Shown here in pieces: positions 1 to 6,608 of a DNA stretch of 13,667 nt. The stretch lies in NCBI GenBank assembly GCA_018398765.1, contig JAHBMJ010000886.1, forward strand, positions 23,407-37,073, given 5' to 3'. Position numbers and translations under genes: made by a program. Below the pieces are notes generated by a model that did no database searches, was not told the DNA's origin, and was given only the letters and a program-made list of their open reading frames with translations. The DNA is from Chromera velia (Eukaryota > Sar > Chromeraceae). How positions within the stretch are numbered: the stretch's first letter is position 1; each line of letters begins with the position of its first letter.

Positions 1-103
1 ATAGATAGATAGTGATATCTCATTGAGATATGAAGGTCATATCTTGGTATTATCTCAGTTCATATCGCTTCATATCTTGATATGACGATATGAAGCGATA
101 TGA
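1..103. repeat. AT-rich nested inverted repeats
   Basis: The window opens with a short ATAG run (1-12). A compact palindrome follows, with 8-base arms 15-22 and 24-31 around one base. A second perfect inverted repeat has 17-base arms at 60-76 and 87-103 around a 10-base loop. Both are built from the same GATATGAA-type word, so the stretch is a family of related inverted units that could extrude as cruciforms. No coding sense is visible. Confidence 0.75.
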
Positions 104-277
104 TATCCAGATATGTCATATTAGCTTGGGTCATAGATATTGGAGACTGCAGAGCAGAATATATAATATGGGGTGCGCCCGTCTAGTCCAAAAAGACGTA
201 CACAGAAAGACAGATAGACAAACGGATAACGGAAGCTATGTTGCAGAAAACAAGAAGCAGGAAAAAATAAAATAGAC

Positions 278-470
278 CTTTGCATCGCTTGATTTCCTGT
301 TCGTAGAACTTGATCTCGTCGACAACCGACTCAAAATCAAGCTTCTCCTTTTCCTTTTTTATAATAGTTAACAGCTCAGCAGAGCAAGCGTCCGCCTCGG
401 TTTGCAAATCGGGATTATCTGCAAGCTGTGCAGACAAAGCGTCTCTTTGGGTACTGAGTGCCTGCTCTCT
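278..470 (-). CDS. candidate coiled-coil exon of an unidentified gene (partial)
   Basis: The minus-strand frame is open from a TAG at 492-494 down through 278. It has coding-like composition rich in Glu, Lys, Gln and Leu, with a helical stretch containing IIKKEKEKLDFESVVDEIKF that looks like a coiled coil. The reading ends in a plausible donor (AAAG|GTCTAT, GT at 277-276), after which the translation turns hydrophobic and T-rich like an intron. The 5' limit is uncertain: CAG acceptor-like words lie near 465-478. There is no ATG, so this would be an internal exon of a minus-strand gene whose 3' part lies beyond the window. I cannot assign a family. It may be related to the other minus-strand islands between 482 and 1237. 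It could be chance, since it is under 200 bases. Confidence 0.3.
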
Positions 471-481
471 GCCTGCGCTTA

Positions 482-612
482 ATTGGTGAAGCTAGATGTG
501 AAGGGCCTGCCCACATCCATGTCCCCTTCCGCTTTTGGTGGGGAGATTTCCTCCTCACAATAGCCATCCTCTGCTAGAGGGCTTAAAGTAGAGGGCTGCA
601 CATTAAAAGAAT

Positions 613-657
<45 letters not shown>

Positions 658-777
658 GTCTTCCGAAGACTCGAGTCCCTGCCTCCATATATCAATTCGT
701 TTCAGAGAGGTTGCATTATTGTCTCGCATTCTTTCTACTGAATCAGATGTCTTTTTCTTTGTACTCTTATTGAACAA
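482..777 (-). other. two coding-like minus-strand islands flanking a GA/CT repeat
   Basis: Two short minus-strand stretches read with protein-like composition. One, about 482-592, begins after a TGTGCAG acceptor-like word and includes LAEDGYCEEEISPPKAEGDM before a TAA. The other, about 660-777, includes SDSVERMRDNNATSLKRIDI and runs into the CT microsatellite. They lie between the coiled-coil exon candidate and the 983-1237 fragment on the same strand, so they could be exons of one gene or its decayed remains. Frames do not join without introns I cannot place. Either may be chance. Confidence 0.15.
612..655. repeat. (GA)n microsatellite
   Basis: This is a GA dinucleotide run with one interruption (GAAAGA). 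It generates spurious Arg/Glu and Ser/Leu open frames on the two strands. Confidence 0.95.
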
Positions 778-982
778 TCTCCTTTCCCCATTCCGTCCTT
801 CCTAGGCTTCCACCATACAGTAGAAAGACGATCCTCCGAAGAGTGTTCTTTCTTTCCTTCCTTTCCTCTGTTACTTACTTACTGACTGACTGACTAACCT
901 TAGAGATCGGCATAATGATTGCAGCTCCAGTTGTTGACCTCCCACAGTCGTTTGCCTCTTTCTTTTTCTCCAGAGAGAACAC

Positions 983-1237
983 TCAGAGTCTCTGGTTCAC
1001 CATGACCTCAAAGTCTCCTGTGATGGGGACATTGGGAACCTTCATAAGGAGCTTGCGTTCGTCTCCCATCCGCTTACCGACGGTGACAATCATACTGCGA
1101 GCGTCGCCGATGGTGGCCTTGTCAAGGAGGGCGGGGATGACCTTGGAGATGACGTGCATGCGGTCCCCTTCTCACAGCATGAGGATGATGGCTTTGTATT
1201 CTCGAAGGATCCTCCCTCCGTACCCTGTAACGTACAT
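983..1237 (-). pseudogene. conserved-looking protein fragment with one in-frame TGA
   Basis: Reading the minus strand from an ATG at 1237-1235 gives 21 codons, then TGA (1174-1172), then 62 more codons in the same frame to a TGA at 985-983. Composition is strongly protein-like on both sides of the stop. The upstream part has YGGRILREYKAIILML. The downstream part starts EGDRMHVISKVIPALL and has GDARSMIVTVGKRMGDERK. A CAG acceptor-like word at 1227-1225 would allow it to be an internal exon starting at 1224. An LMxxEGD-like step is faintly reminiscent of the C-terminal half of FKBP-type prolyl isomerases, but I do not claim that assignment. It could be a gene remnant, an exon with a sequencing error at 1172-1174, or a selenocysteine or reassigned TGA. 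The large gene in this window also ends in TGA, which argues against general reassignment. Composition is more GC-rich than the flanks. Confidence 0.4.
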
Positions 1238-1240
1238 GTA

Positions 1241-1663
1241 ACTTCGCGACTGCGGGCAAAAAAGAAAACTCGCGTTGTTCCAAGTTATTTTTTTGTGCGG
1301 TATAAGTGCACGCGCATTGAATCGTGATCAACCATCAATCTGCTCCATTATAAGTGCACAACTTTTATGTCTCCATTAATTTTCTTCCCACGTTTTCACT
1401 TAATGAAGGTCGTTCAAGATTATATATGGTTTAGCCTTGAAGTACCTCGCTGTCTCTGTATATATGTATGGTTTGGCCTAATCATGGCCCTGATGGCTTT
1501 GATTAGCCTCGATTAGACTGTTCAGTACGTAATAATTTCATTAACCCACCCTAGTCTAGTTCTACTACTATTCTAATTTTTATTCTTAATTCAATCTCTG
1601 TCTTCTACCAGATCGATAACCCCCATCGCTTTATTCAAAATAATATAGAGTGGCTTTTGATGG
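1241..1663. other. AT-rich non-coding stretch, no gene seen
   Basis: I see no supportable open frame. The only local structure is an exact 11-base direct repeat (TATAAGTGCAC) at 1301-1311 and 1349-1359, plus loosely repeated TATATGGTTTRGCC-type words around 1420-1480. The direct repeat lies just upstream of the minus-strand fragment at 983-1237, but the TATAA word is on the opposite strand. Confidence 0.5.
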
Positions 1664-1700
1664 AACAATAAAAAGAAAACGGTGTGTGTATTAATGTGAT
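1664..1700 (+). repeat. dispersed 37-bp repeat, copy 1
   Basis: It matches 3439-3475 in the same orientation at 34 of 37 positions. The three differences are G/A at position 12 and T/C at positions 22 and 34. At the last two this copy has TG where the other has CG. Similarity fades on both sides. Confidence 0.8.
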
Positions 1701-1968
1701 GATGTATGAGGTTAAAGCCGGTGAGCCATATAGGCTCTGGTCAACCTAGTATTTCCTGCATAGATTCAATCCCTCGACCGAGGCCCCACTGGGGCATTTG
1801 CATGGATCAAAGCCTAGCTAAAGCAGAAATAGAAATAGAAATGAAGGGTAGTTTGATCTACCCCAAAACAACCAGGGTTAAAATCCCCCTGCATCGGAAC
1901 GGACTTGCAGTGGCAGGGGAAACTAGGCTCTACACTCCATAAATAAAAAAAGAAGAAAAAAAAAGAAA
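1700..1968 (+). mobile_element. SINE-like structured element with A-rich tail (candidate)
   Basis: Several short perfect hairpins are packed together: 1723-1727/1733-1737, 1772-1776/1779-1783, 1783-1787/1791-1795, 1846-1851/1858-1863 and 1886-1892/1913-1919. A GATTCAATCCC word at 1763-1773 resembles the T-loop or B box of a tRNA. The stretch ends in an A-rich tail beginning about 1939. A structured body, a Pol III-like word and a 3' A tail are what a tRNA-derived SINE would show. I cannot find a convincing A box or a target-site duplication, so this is tentative. Confidence 0.25.
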
Positions 1969-1999
1969 GTTTCTGATCTTTTTTTTCTTTTTTATTTAT
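1939..1999. repeat. imperfect A/T inverted repeat
   Basis: An A-rich arm beginning ATAAATAAAAAAA (1939 onwards) is mirrored by a T-rich arm ending TTTTTTATTTAT (to about 1999), with small internal length differences. Similar A-run/T-run pairs occur at about 2090-2146 and 2322-2379, so the local DNA is rich in A/T foldbacks. Confidence 0.55.
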
Positions 2000-2024
2000 C
2001 AACTAAAAAATATATACTTTGAAT

Positions 2025-2072
2025 GCAACATCCCGTGCAGCACGTATGTAATATTTGAATAATAGTTGTTTG
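2025..2072 (+). repeat. degenerate 11-bp tandem array, short copy
   Basis: There are about four units of the same 11-base motif seen at 2381-2457, beginning with GCAACATC in both places. The units start at 2025 (12 bases), 2037, 2048 and 2059. The last 27 bases (2046-2072) align without gaps to 2434-2460, differing only by T in place of C at four sites. Confidence 0.65.
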
Positions 2073-2171
2073 CTTATTGACTGTCATGATGAATAAAAAA
2101 AAAATCTATTAAAAAAATTTTTTTTCCCAGCTTTTATTTTTTTTTTATGTAGTGCAGAGCCTAGAAGGAAA

Positions 2172-2731
2172 ATGACCGAGAGGGGAGACAAAGCCAAAAA
2201 GGGAAACCGAAAAAGTGATTCAAAAGAACGCGTCTACGTCAGACTGAAAAGTGGCAAGGAGTACAGTCTTTAGGGTAGGAACCCTACAGAACACTTCCCT
2301 GGATCTAGACGTATCACAGCAAAAAAAAAAAAAAAGTAAACCAGAATTCGCTTAAATTATTATTATTATTTTTTTTTTGCGCAACATCATCGCAACACCT
2401 AAGCAACACTTGTGCGACACTAAAACAACACTTATGTAACACTTGAACAACAGTTGTTTGTCACCAAACATCGTCGGGCAAAAAAAAAAAAAATTAAGCC
2501 AAAAAATTTCAGAATGAAGGGAGGGGGGAAAGAGCAGCAGGAAAGCCAAAATGGGGAGAGGGGATAAACAGGAAGACAGAAAGGCTTGCCTTGTTTTCTT
2601 TTCTTTTAAGTGAGACAGATGGAAGCGTCGACAAGTTTTTGAACTTCAAGGATGTTGTCATAAAACGAGCTGCCGTAAAGGAATGTTGCAAGAGAAATAC
2701 ATACAGCGTGCAAGATGTATCAAACATCTAG
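2172..2731 (+). CDS. candidate two-exon micro-gene, 69 aa, function unknown
   Basis: An ATG at 2172 in good context (A at -3) opens a Lys/Arg-rich frame (start MTERGDKAKKGNRKSDSKER) up to a possible donor GA|GTACAG at 2261. A second open island starts after a pyrimidine-rich acceptor (TTTTCTTTTAAG, ending 2610) and runs to TAG at 2729-2731, including FKDVVIKRAAVKECCKRN. The phases agree: two bases from exon 1 plus one from exon 2 make an Asp codon. Removing 2261-2610 gives 69 residues. The 350-base intron is close in size to confirmed introns here and holds the longer 11-bp array. The protein would be small and basic. I recognise no domain. Without splicing, the first part stops at 2271-2273. 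Both pieces are short and could be chance. Confidence 0.28.
2381..2457 (+). repeat. degenerate 11-bp tandem array, seven units
   Basis: Seven consecutive units are exactly 11 bases long, starting at 2381, 2392, 2403, 2414, 2425, 2436 and 2447. The core is close to RYAACACYT followed by two nearly free bases. The AAC at unit positions 3-5 is almost invariant and the last two or three bases vary. The period is constant although the units differ, unlike the pure microsatellites elsewhere in the window. Confidence 0.8.
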
Positions 2732-3438
2732 CTGGACCAAGCCTACCAAATCCTTTGGTCAAATGAAAAGGAAAGAAACAAAAGACAGGCAGAGTATTCA
2801 GTAACATGGCAGCAAATGAAGCAAGCAAAGGAAGAGTGAGAAACTAAAGGGTTGAGTGTCAATAAGTGACTGGGAAGTATAATAAGATTGGCCTCTAATC
2901 GATCGACCGTTTGTTTTGAGATGCCTCCGTTTGAAGCCTGTTTGAGCTCCGCCAGGTTGATCGGCGGGCCGCAGCATCGTCAGTGAGAGTTGATTGATTG
3001 CAGTCTTTCGCATGCAATTGATAGTAATTGATTGATTATCACGTAAACAGTTTGTGGCACACTGTCAGGTCTTTTTGGCCTGTACGGGCCGGCCAGGAAG
3101 GTCCGACGCGTGTATACGCTTTTCCTGGACGCCGCACGTTGAGCGCTCGGCATTGGGGCAGGAGGCCAATCCTCCAGACATTAATCCTATCCTATCCTAT
3201 CCTATCCTATGCGAAGACGGGCTTAAATTATTTTTTTCTTTTTCTCTGTGATAGGCCTAGCCCTGGATACCAACTCCTGAGGAAGGACTCGGCTGCTGAG
3301 CACAGTGGACAGTCAGCAGCGAAAAAGAAATACACACAAAATCAAACGAGACGCAGGCACTTCGTTTCCCTCGAGCTGACTAGACTGACTGGAGTACGTT
3401 ACCTATGGTAGTCCTGCCAGTCCCTCCTGTCCTTCGGT
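2732..3438. other. non-coding stretch with pentamer repeat, no gene seen
   Basis: The stretch contains repeated TTGATTGATT words around 2987-3035 and a GC-rich patch (about 3060-3180) with short inverted words (CCAGGAA with TTCCTGG). A plus-strand frame through 3028-3411 is open but has no ATG at its start, crosses the ATCCT repeat and a T-rich run, and has no recognisable protein character. Confidence 0.45.
3184..3210 (+). repeat. (ATCCT)n pentanucleotide repeat
   Basis: About five perfect copies of a 5-base unit occur in tandem. Confidence 0.95.
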
Positions 3439-3475
3439 AACAATAAAAAAAAAACGGTGCGTGTATTAATGCGAT
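3439..3475 (+). repeat. dispersed 37-bp repeat, copy 2
   Basis: This is the partner of 1664-1700 (34 of 37 identical). It retains CG at the two positions where copy 1 has TG. Just downstream, the word CTAGACTGAAGGC is partly duplicated (about 3487-3518). Confidence 0.8.
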
Positions 3476-3831
3476 AGTGCATAAACTTAGCTTCAGACTG
3501 AAGGCTAGACTGAAGGCCGGAAAAGGTAGGTAAACTTGGTAAAGGCAGATTTAATAATAATAAAGTTTATATTAATTTATGCTAGAGGCGGCTCGCCGAC
3601 TTTAACTATATATACAATTTTTCTCTTGTTTTTTCACTTTTCATCTGTATCCAGATTAGTATCCAGATCAACACTTTCTTTGTTTCTAGTTCGGCTCAAC
3701 TAGCCGCAGTAGCCCAATCTCTATCCTGTCATGTCCCAGAGCTAGCTCCCTCACAGCCTCTGCAGCATGTCTGTTGATCTCTTTCTCTCCCCCCCCCCTC
3801 GTCTCGCTCTCTCTGTGTGACACTCTCTAGG

Positions 3832-3835
<4 letters not shown>
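3476..3835. other. AT-rich then pyrimidine-rich stretch, no gene seen
   Basis: No open frame of protein character is present on either strand. Composition shifts from AT-rich to C/T-rich as the microsatellite block approaches, with a poly-C run near 3788-3798. Confidence 0.5.

Positions 3836-3866
<31 letters not shown>
3836..3866. repeat. (TG)n microsatellite
   Basis: This is an uninterrupted TG run, the first tract of a microsatellite block that extends to 4692. Confidence 0.95.
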
Positions 3867-3868
<2 letters not shown>

Positions 3869-3988
3869 CTATGTGTAGACTATGTGTCCCTCTCTTCCCC
3901 CTTACTCTCGAAAACTAGCCTACTCTAGTCTCCTTTCTACTCTCCCTCTCTCTGCTTGTTGACCTCACTGGCACTCACTCGCTCACTC

Positions 3989-4017
3989 ACACACACGCGC
4001 GCACGCACGCACACGCA

Positions 4018-4057
<40 letters not shown>

Positions 4058-4152
4058 CACACACGCACACACACACACACACACACACACTCACTCACTC
4101 ACTCACTCACACACTCACTCACTCACTCACTCACTCACTCTCTCACTCACTT
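3989..4152. repeat. (CA)n followed by (ACTC)n compound microsatellite
   Basis: A CA tract with scattered CG substitutions (3989-4088) passes into a tetranucleotide CTCA/ACTC tract (to about 4152). The long Thr/His or Leu/Thr/His frames read through it are artefacts of the repeat. Confidence 0.95.
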
Positions 4153-4200
4153 GAACACTAGCTTGCACAGAGACACAGACACTCACTCTCACTGACATGC

Positions 4201-4315
4201 GCACACGCACAAATACACACACTCAGACGCACACACCTACGCACAGTTACGAACACACACACGTACACATATGCATTGACGCACGCACGCACGCACACGC
4301 ACACGACACACACAC

Positions 4316-4346
<31 letters not shown>
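4201..4346. repeat. impure (CA)n microsatellite
   Basis: This CA-rich tract has CG and TA interruptions and becomes a pure run over the last 30 or so bases, then switches sharply to GA at 4347. Confidence 0.9.
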
Positions 4347-4370
<24 letters not shown>

Positions 4371-4457
4371 CGAGAGCGAGAGCGAGAGCGAGAGCGAGCG
4401 AGCGAGCGAGAGAGAGAGAGAGAGAGAGGGGGGGGGAGGGAGAGAGAGAGAGAGAGG

Positions 4458-4495
<38 letters not shown>

Positions 4496-4496
4496 N

Positions 4497-4537
<41 letters not shown>

Positions 4538-4606
4538 CCTCTCTCTCTCTCTCTCCCTCCCCCCCCCTCTCTCTCTCTCTCTCTCTCGCTCGCTCGCTCG
4601 CTCTCG

Positions 4607-4648
<42 letters not shown>
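4347..4648. repeat. large inverted repeat of GA/CT microsatellite centred on a single N
   Basis: Left of the N (4496) the order is (GA)n, CGAGAG units, CGAG units, (GA)n, poly-G, (GA)n, GGGGG, (GA)n. Right of it the order is the reverse complement: (CT)n, CCCCC, (CT)n, poly-C, (CT)n, CGCT units, CTCGCT units, (CT)n. The arms differ only in copy numbers. Beyond the arms the CA tract (left) and TG tract (right) continue the symmetry, which then breaks. It may be a real foldback or an assembly join of one repeat with its reverse complement. Confidence 0.9.
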
Positions 4649-4681
<33 letters not shown>

Positions 4682-4692
4682 TGTGTGTGTGT
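4649..4692. repeat. (TG)n microsatellite
   Basis: This TG run with one TA interruption mirrors the CA tract that precedes the GA/CT inverted repeat. Confidence 0.95.
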
Positions 4693-5147
4693 ACGCTTCC
4701 CTGTCTGACTCGTGCTCTCAGTCACTTTCCCCGAGACCTCTTCGGAGCCACCCCGCTCTCTCTCTCTCTTAGTCCAGTTGAAAGTCTCTGACTTGGAGCT
4801 TGAGCAATCGCGTGTGCTTGCATTCGGTCTGGGCTTCTCCCCCCTCCATATTCTGAATACTTCTTCTCTGAATTGTAGACTGCTTTGCTCCTCGAGCCTC
4901 ACCGTGATTTGTGGATCATTGATGGAAAACTTTCAAAACATGCACTGTGCTCTATTTTCCCTTCTACTTCGATCGCTTGCATCCCTCTTACCTTCCCCCC
5001 CCCCCACCCCAAAAGGGCTTTCTGCTCCCTCCTCCGCTGATTTTGCAATTACCAGTCAGTTCACAGATTACCTGAAAATCTTTGCGCATGTGTACAACAT
5101 TCATGATACAAGCATAGTATTTGCATTCATTCATCCAAGAGTTCTAT
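4693..5147. other. 3' flank of the macro-domain gene, no gene seen
   Basis: This is pyrimidine-rich on the plus strand, with a poly-C run near 4997-5010. A plus-strand open frame from about 4712 continues antisense into the macro-domain gene, and a minus-strand frame runs left into the CT/TG repeats. Neither has protein character, so I treat the region as 3' UTR and intergenic DNA. Confidence 0.5.
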
Positions 5148-6122
5148 CTACTGGACAGATGCCAATCTGTTCATCCTCAACGGAATCAATTGGTTGTACG
5201 TCTGCCAGTCGTCCGTCCAGAGCGTCACGAAAACAATACGGTCAACCGACTGCCAGTTAGATGCGCTCTCTGTCAACCACCCTGCTACTGCGTCTGTTGC
5301 TGCCCTCGCCGCCAGGTACCGCTGGACTCCATGGACTGACGTGCCGAGGCAAGGGAACAAAATTGATCGCAATCCTGCCTTCTGGGCCGTTTCCAAAACC
5401 TTCCGGTAGCATCCCGACAGACCCTCTAGAGCATCTGCATCTTCTGGCAGCGCCGCTTGGGGTACGACTGTGTGAATCACATTTTTACAGACAAGCCCTC
5501 CGGCAGCCTCGTGCACCCTCACGTCGCCTTCAGGGCAGGTCCCCGTCTCCTCACAATTCGCCATGAAACGGGGACCTCCCTCAGCGTACAGCGCCCCAGG
5601 CTTGCTGCTGTCGGTCCCTGCAAACTCCCGAGGGAGCAGCCCACAAACCGCCCCATTCACAAGGGCGTCGGCCCGAATCCGAATGATGTCTCCAAAATGC
5701 AAAGCGATTTTTTTGAACAAGTGGTCTGAGCCCTTCTCATTCAACTGATCGAACACCGGAATGTCCAGAACGTCAACAGTGCGGCCGTCAAGCCGACGCC
5801 CCCTCTCTGGAACTCCAGAGGCTCTGTCCTTTTCCAGCACGCCCGCCCCCGTTCGGCTGGGCAGGGCGTCTTTCTCCCTCCCATACCGCACGCCTTGAAT
5901 GTCTCTCCCGAAACCGGGGTTCTGCAACCCTCGGTTGGCACGGAAGTAACTGACGACGTGTATTCCAGGCCTTGGAAGATGCTTGGCGCCTCCGAAGTAC
6001 CGGCGTTGGACGGACCCGTCGGGAGAGGGTAGCGCTGGTCGAGCAAACGCGGCACAGAAAGAGACAGCATTGGAAAAGGAGGATACGTGAAGCGAGCACC
6101 TTGTGCCCGCAAAGTGCGGCAT
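5148..6122 (-). CDS. macro-domain protein, GDAP2/MacroD-like, probably not a standard hydrolase
   Basis: There are 324 codons without visible introns. The first ATG (6122-6120, context AAAACATGC) follows an in-frame TAG at 6173-6171. Residues 1-60 lack acidic residues until about 35 and are rich in Ser, Ala and Arg, which suggests a possible organelle transit peptide. A macro domain spans about 138-315: FGDIIRIRADALVNGA (143-158), VIHTVVP (215-221), CYRKVLETA (238-246), ILFPCLGTSVHG (254-265) and TYNQLIP (308-314). The CYRxVL and TYxxLxP signatures fit the GDAP2 branch, but no CRAL-TRIO (Sec14) domain follows. Macro domains bind ADP-ribose or its O-acetyl and protein-linked forms. Here the second Asn of the usual NAAN motif is Val (159). 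The Gly-rich substrate loop is replaced by an unrelated longer segment (about 161-195). Binding without de-ADP-ribosylation is therefore more likely than catalysis. The gene is head to head with the G8 gene. Introns in the N-terminal part cannot be excluded. Confidence 0.8.
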   Translation of the reverse strand: MPHFAGTRCSLHVSSFSNAVSFCAAFARPALPSPDGSVQRRYFGGAKHLPRPGIHVVSYFRANRGLQNPGFGRDIQGVRYGREKDALPSRTGAGVLEKDRASGVPERGRRLDGRTVDVLDIPVFDQLNEKGSDHLFKKIALHFGDIIRIRADALVNGAVCGLLPREFAGTDSSKPGALYAEGGPRFMANCEETGTCPEGDVRVHEAAGGLVCKNVIHTVVPQAALPEDADALEGLSGCYRKVLETAQKAGLRSILFPCLGTSVHGVQRYLAARAATDAVAGWLTESASNWQSVDRIVFVTLWTDDWQTYNQLIPLRMNRLASVQ

Positions 6123-6608
6123 GTTTTCTTGTCCAACTTGAAAATCAATAAGCACGAAGGCACATTCTCTCTATTTCCGCTTTACATTCCCGGTCTGCTA
6201 CAATGTGAAGCATGGTGAAACGTGAAACATCTGGCTAAGTTTCACAATAGACACTGAGACTTACATACGGATCGGCCTTTAAGAGAGCCGTCTCCCGCCG
6301 GGCCTGTGCATGGGGCCGACCACACGAAATAAGCCGCGCGGCGTCATGGGCCCGGCCCCGCGGAGACGTGAATTGCCGATTAATTGTGAATGAAGGTCAG
6401 ACAAATCGGTCGATGCCGTTAATTGATCTGATTAGTTCGTTTCTTGCTCGAATCAAAACCAGTTCCTCGTGCCCATTGATCTTCTCTCATAGAAAGAGTA
6501 GTGCAGCGAGAGAGCGAGAGAGTGAACATCTCTGTAAAAAATATTCTTCAATTCTTCCGAGAGGGTCCAACAACAGTTGCACAACACGTGTTGCCTTATT
6601 CGGATAAC
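6123..6608. promoter_or_regulatory. intergenic space between divergent genes, probable shared promoter region
   Basis: It separates the two start codons (6122 minus, 6609 plus), so both 5' UTRs and promoters must lie here unless 5' introns exist. It contains a GC- and CpG-rich hairpin (6289-6368) in otherwise mixed sequence and a GA-rich patch near 6497-6525 just before the plus-strand start. I see no convincing TATA box for either gene. Confidence 0.45.
6289..6368. repeat. GC-rich imperfect inverted repeat in the divergent promoter region
   Basis: The left arm at 6289-6304 (CGTCTCCCGCCGGGCC) pairs with the right arm at 6348-6368 as two 7-base blocks (CGTCTCC and CCGGGCC) separated by a few unmatched bases. 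The loop is about 43 bases and itself contains CCGCGCGG. Confidence 0.55.

Noticed and set aside
915-1241. 108-codon plus-strand frame
   Set aside because: The minus-strand reading of the same bases is far more protein-like; this frame is its shadow.
1723-1783. A tRNA gene around the GATTCAATCCC word
   Set aside because: No cloverleaf with acceptor, D and anticodon stems can be folded. Only the T-loop-like word is present, so I keep it as a SINE-like hint.
2025-2457. CRISPR array
   Set aside because: The 11-base units are contiguous with no spacers, and the genome is eukaryotic.
3028-3411. 127-codon plus-strand frame
   Set aside because: It has no ATG at its start, passes through the ATCCT pentamer and a T-run, and has no recognisable domain.
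3956-4902. Long open frames of His/Thr, Arg/Glu and Ser/Leu repeats on both strands
   Set aside because: They are translations of CA, GA, CT and TG microsatellites. Repeats with an even period lack stops in several frames at once.
4712-5260. 182-codon plus-strand frame
   Set aside because: It is low-complexity Ser/Leu, and its end is antisense to the macro-domain gene.
6123-6163. Longer N terminus of the macro protein starting at 6155
   Set aside because: That position is GTG. An in-frame TAG lies at 6173-6171 and the first ATG is at 6122.
6501-6608. Upstream extension of the G8 protein by 36 codons
   Set aside because: The extension has no ATG (it begins with GTG), and the signal peptide sits properly after the ATG at 6609.
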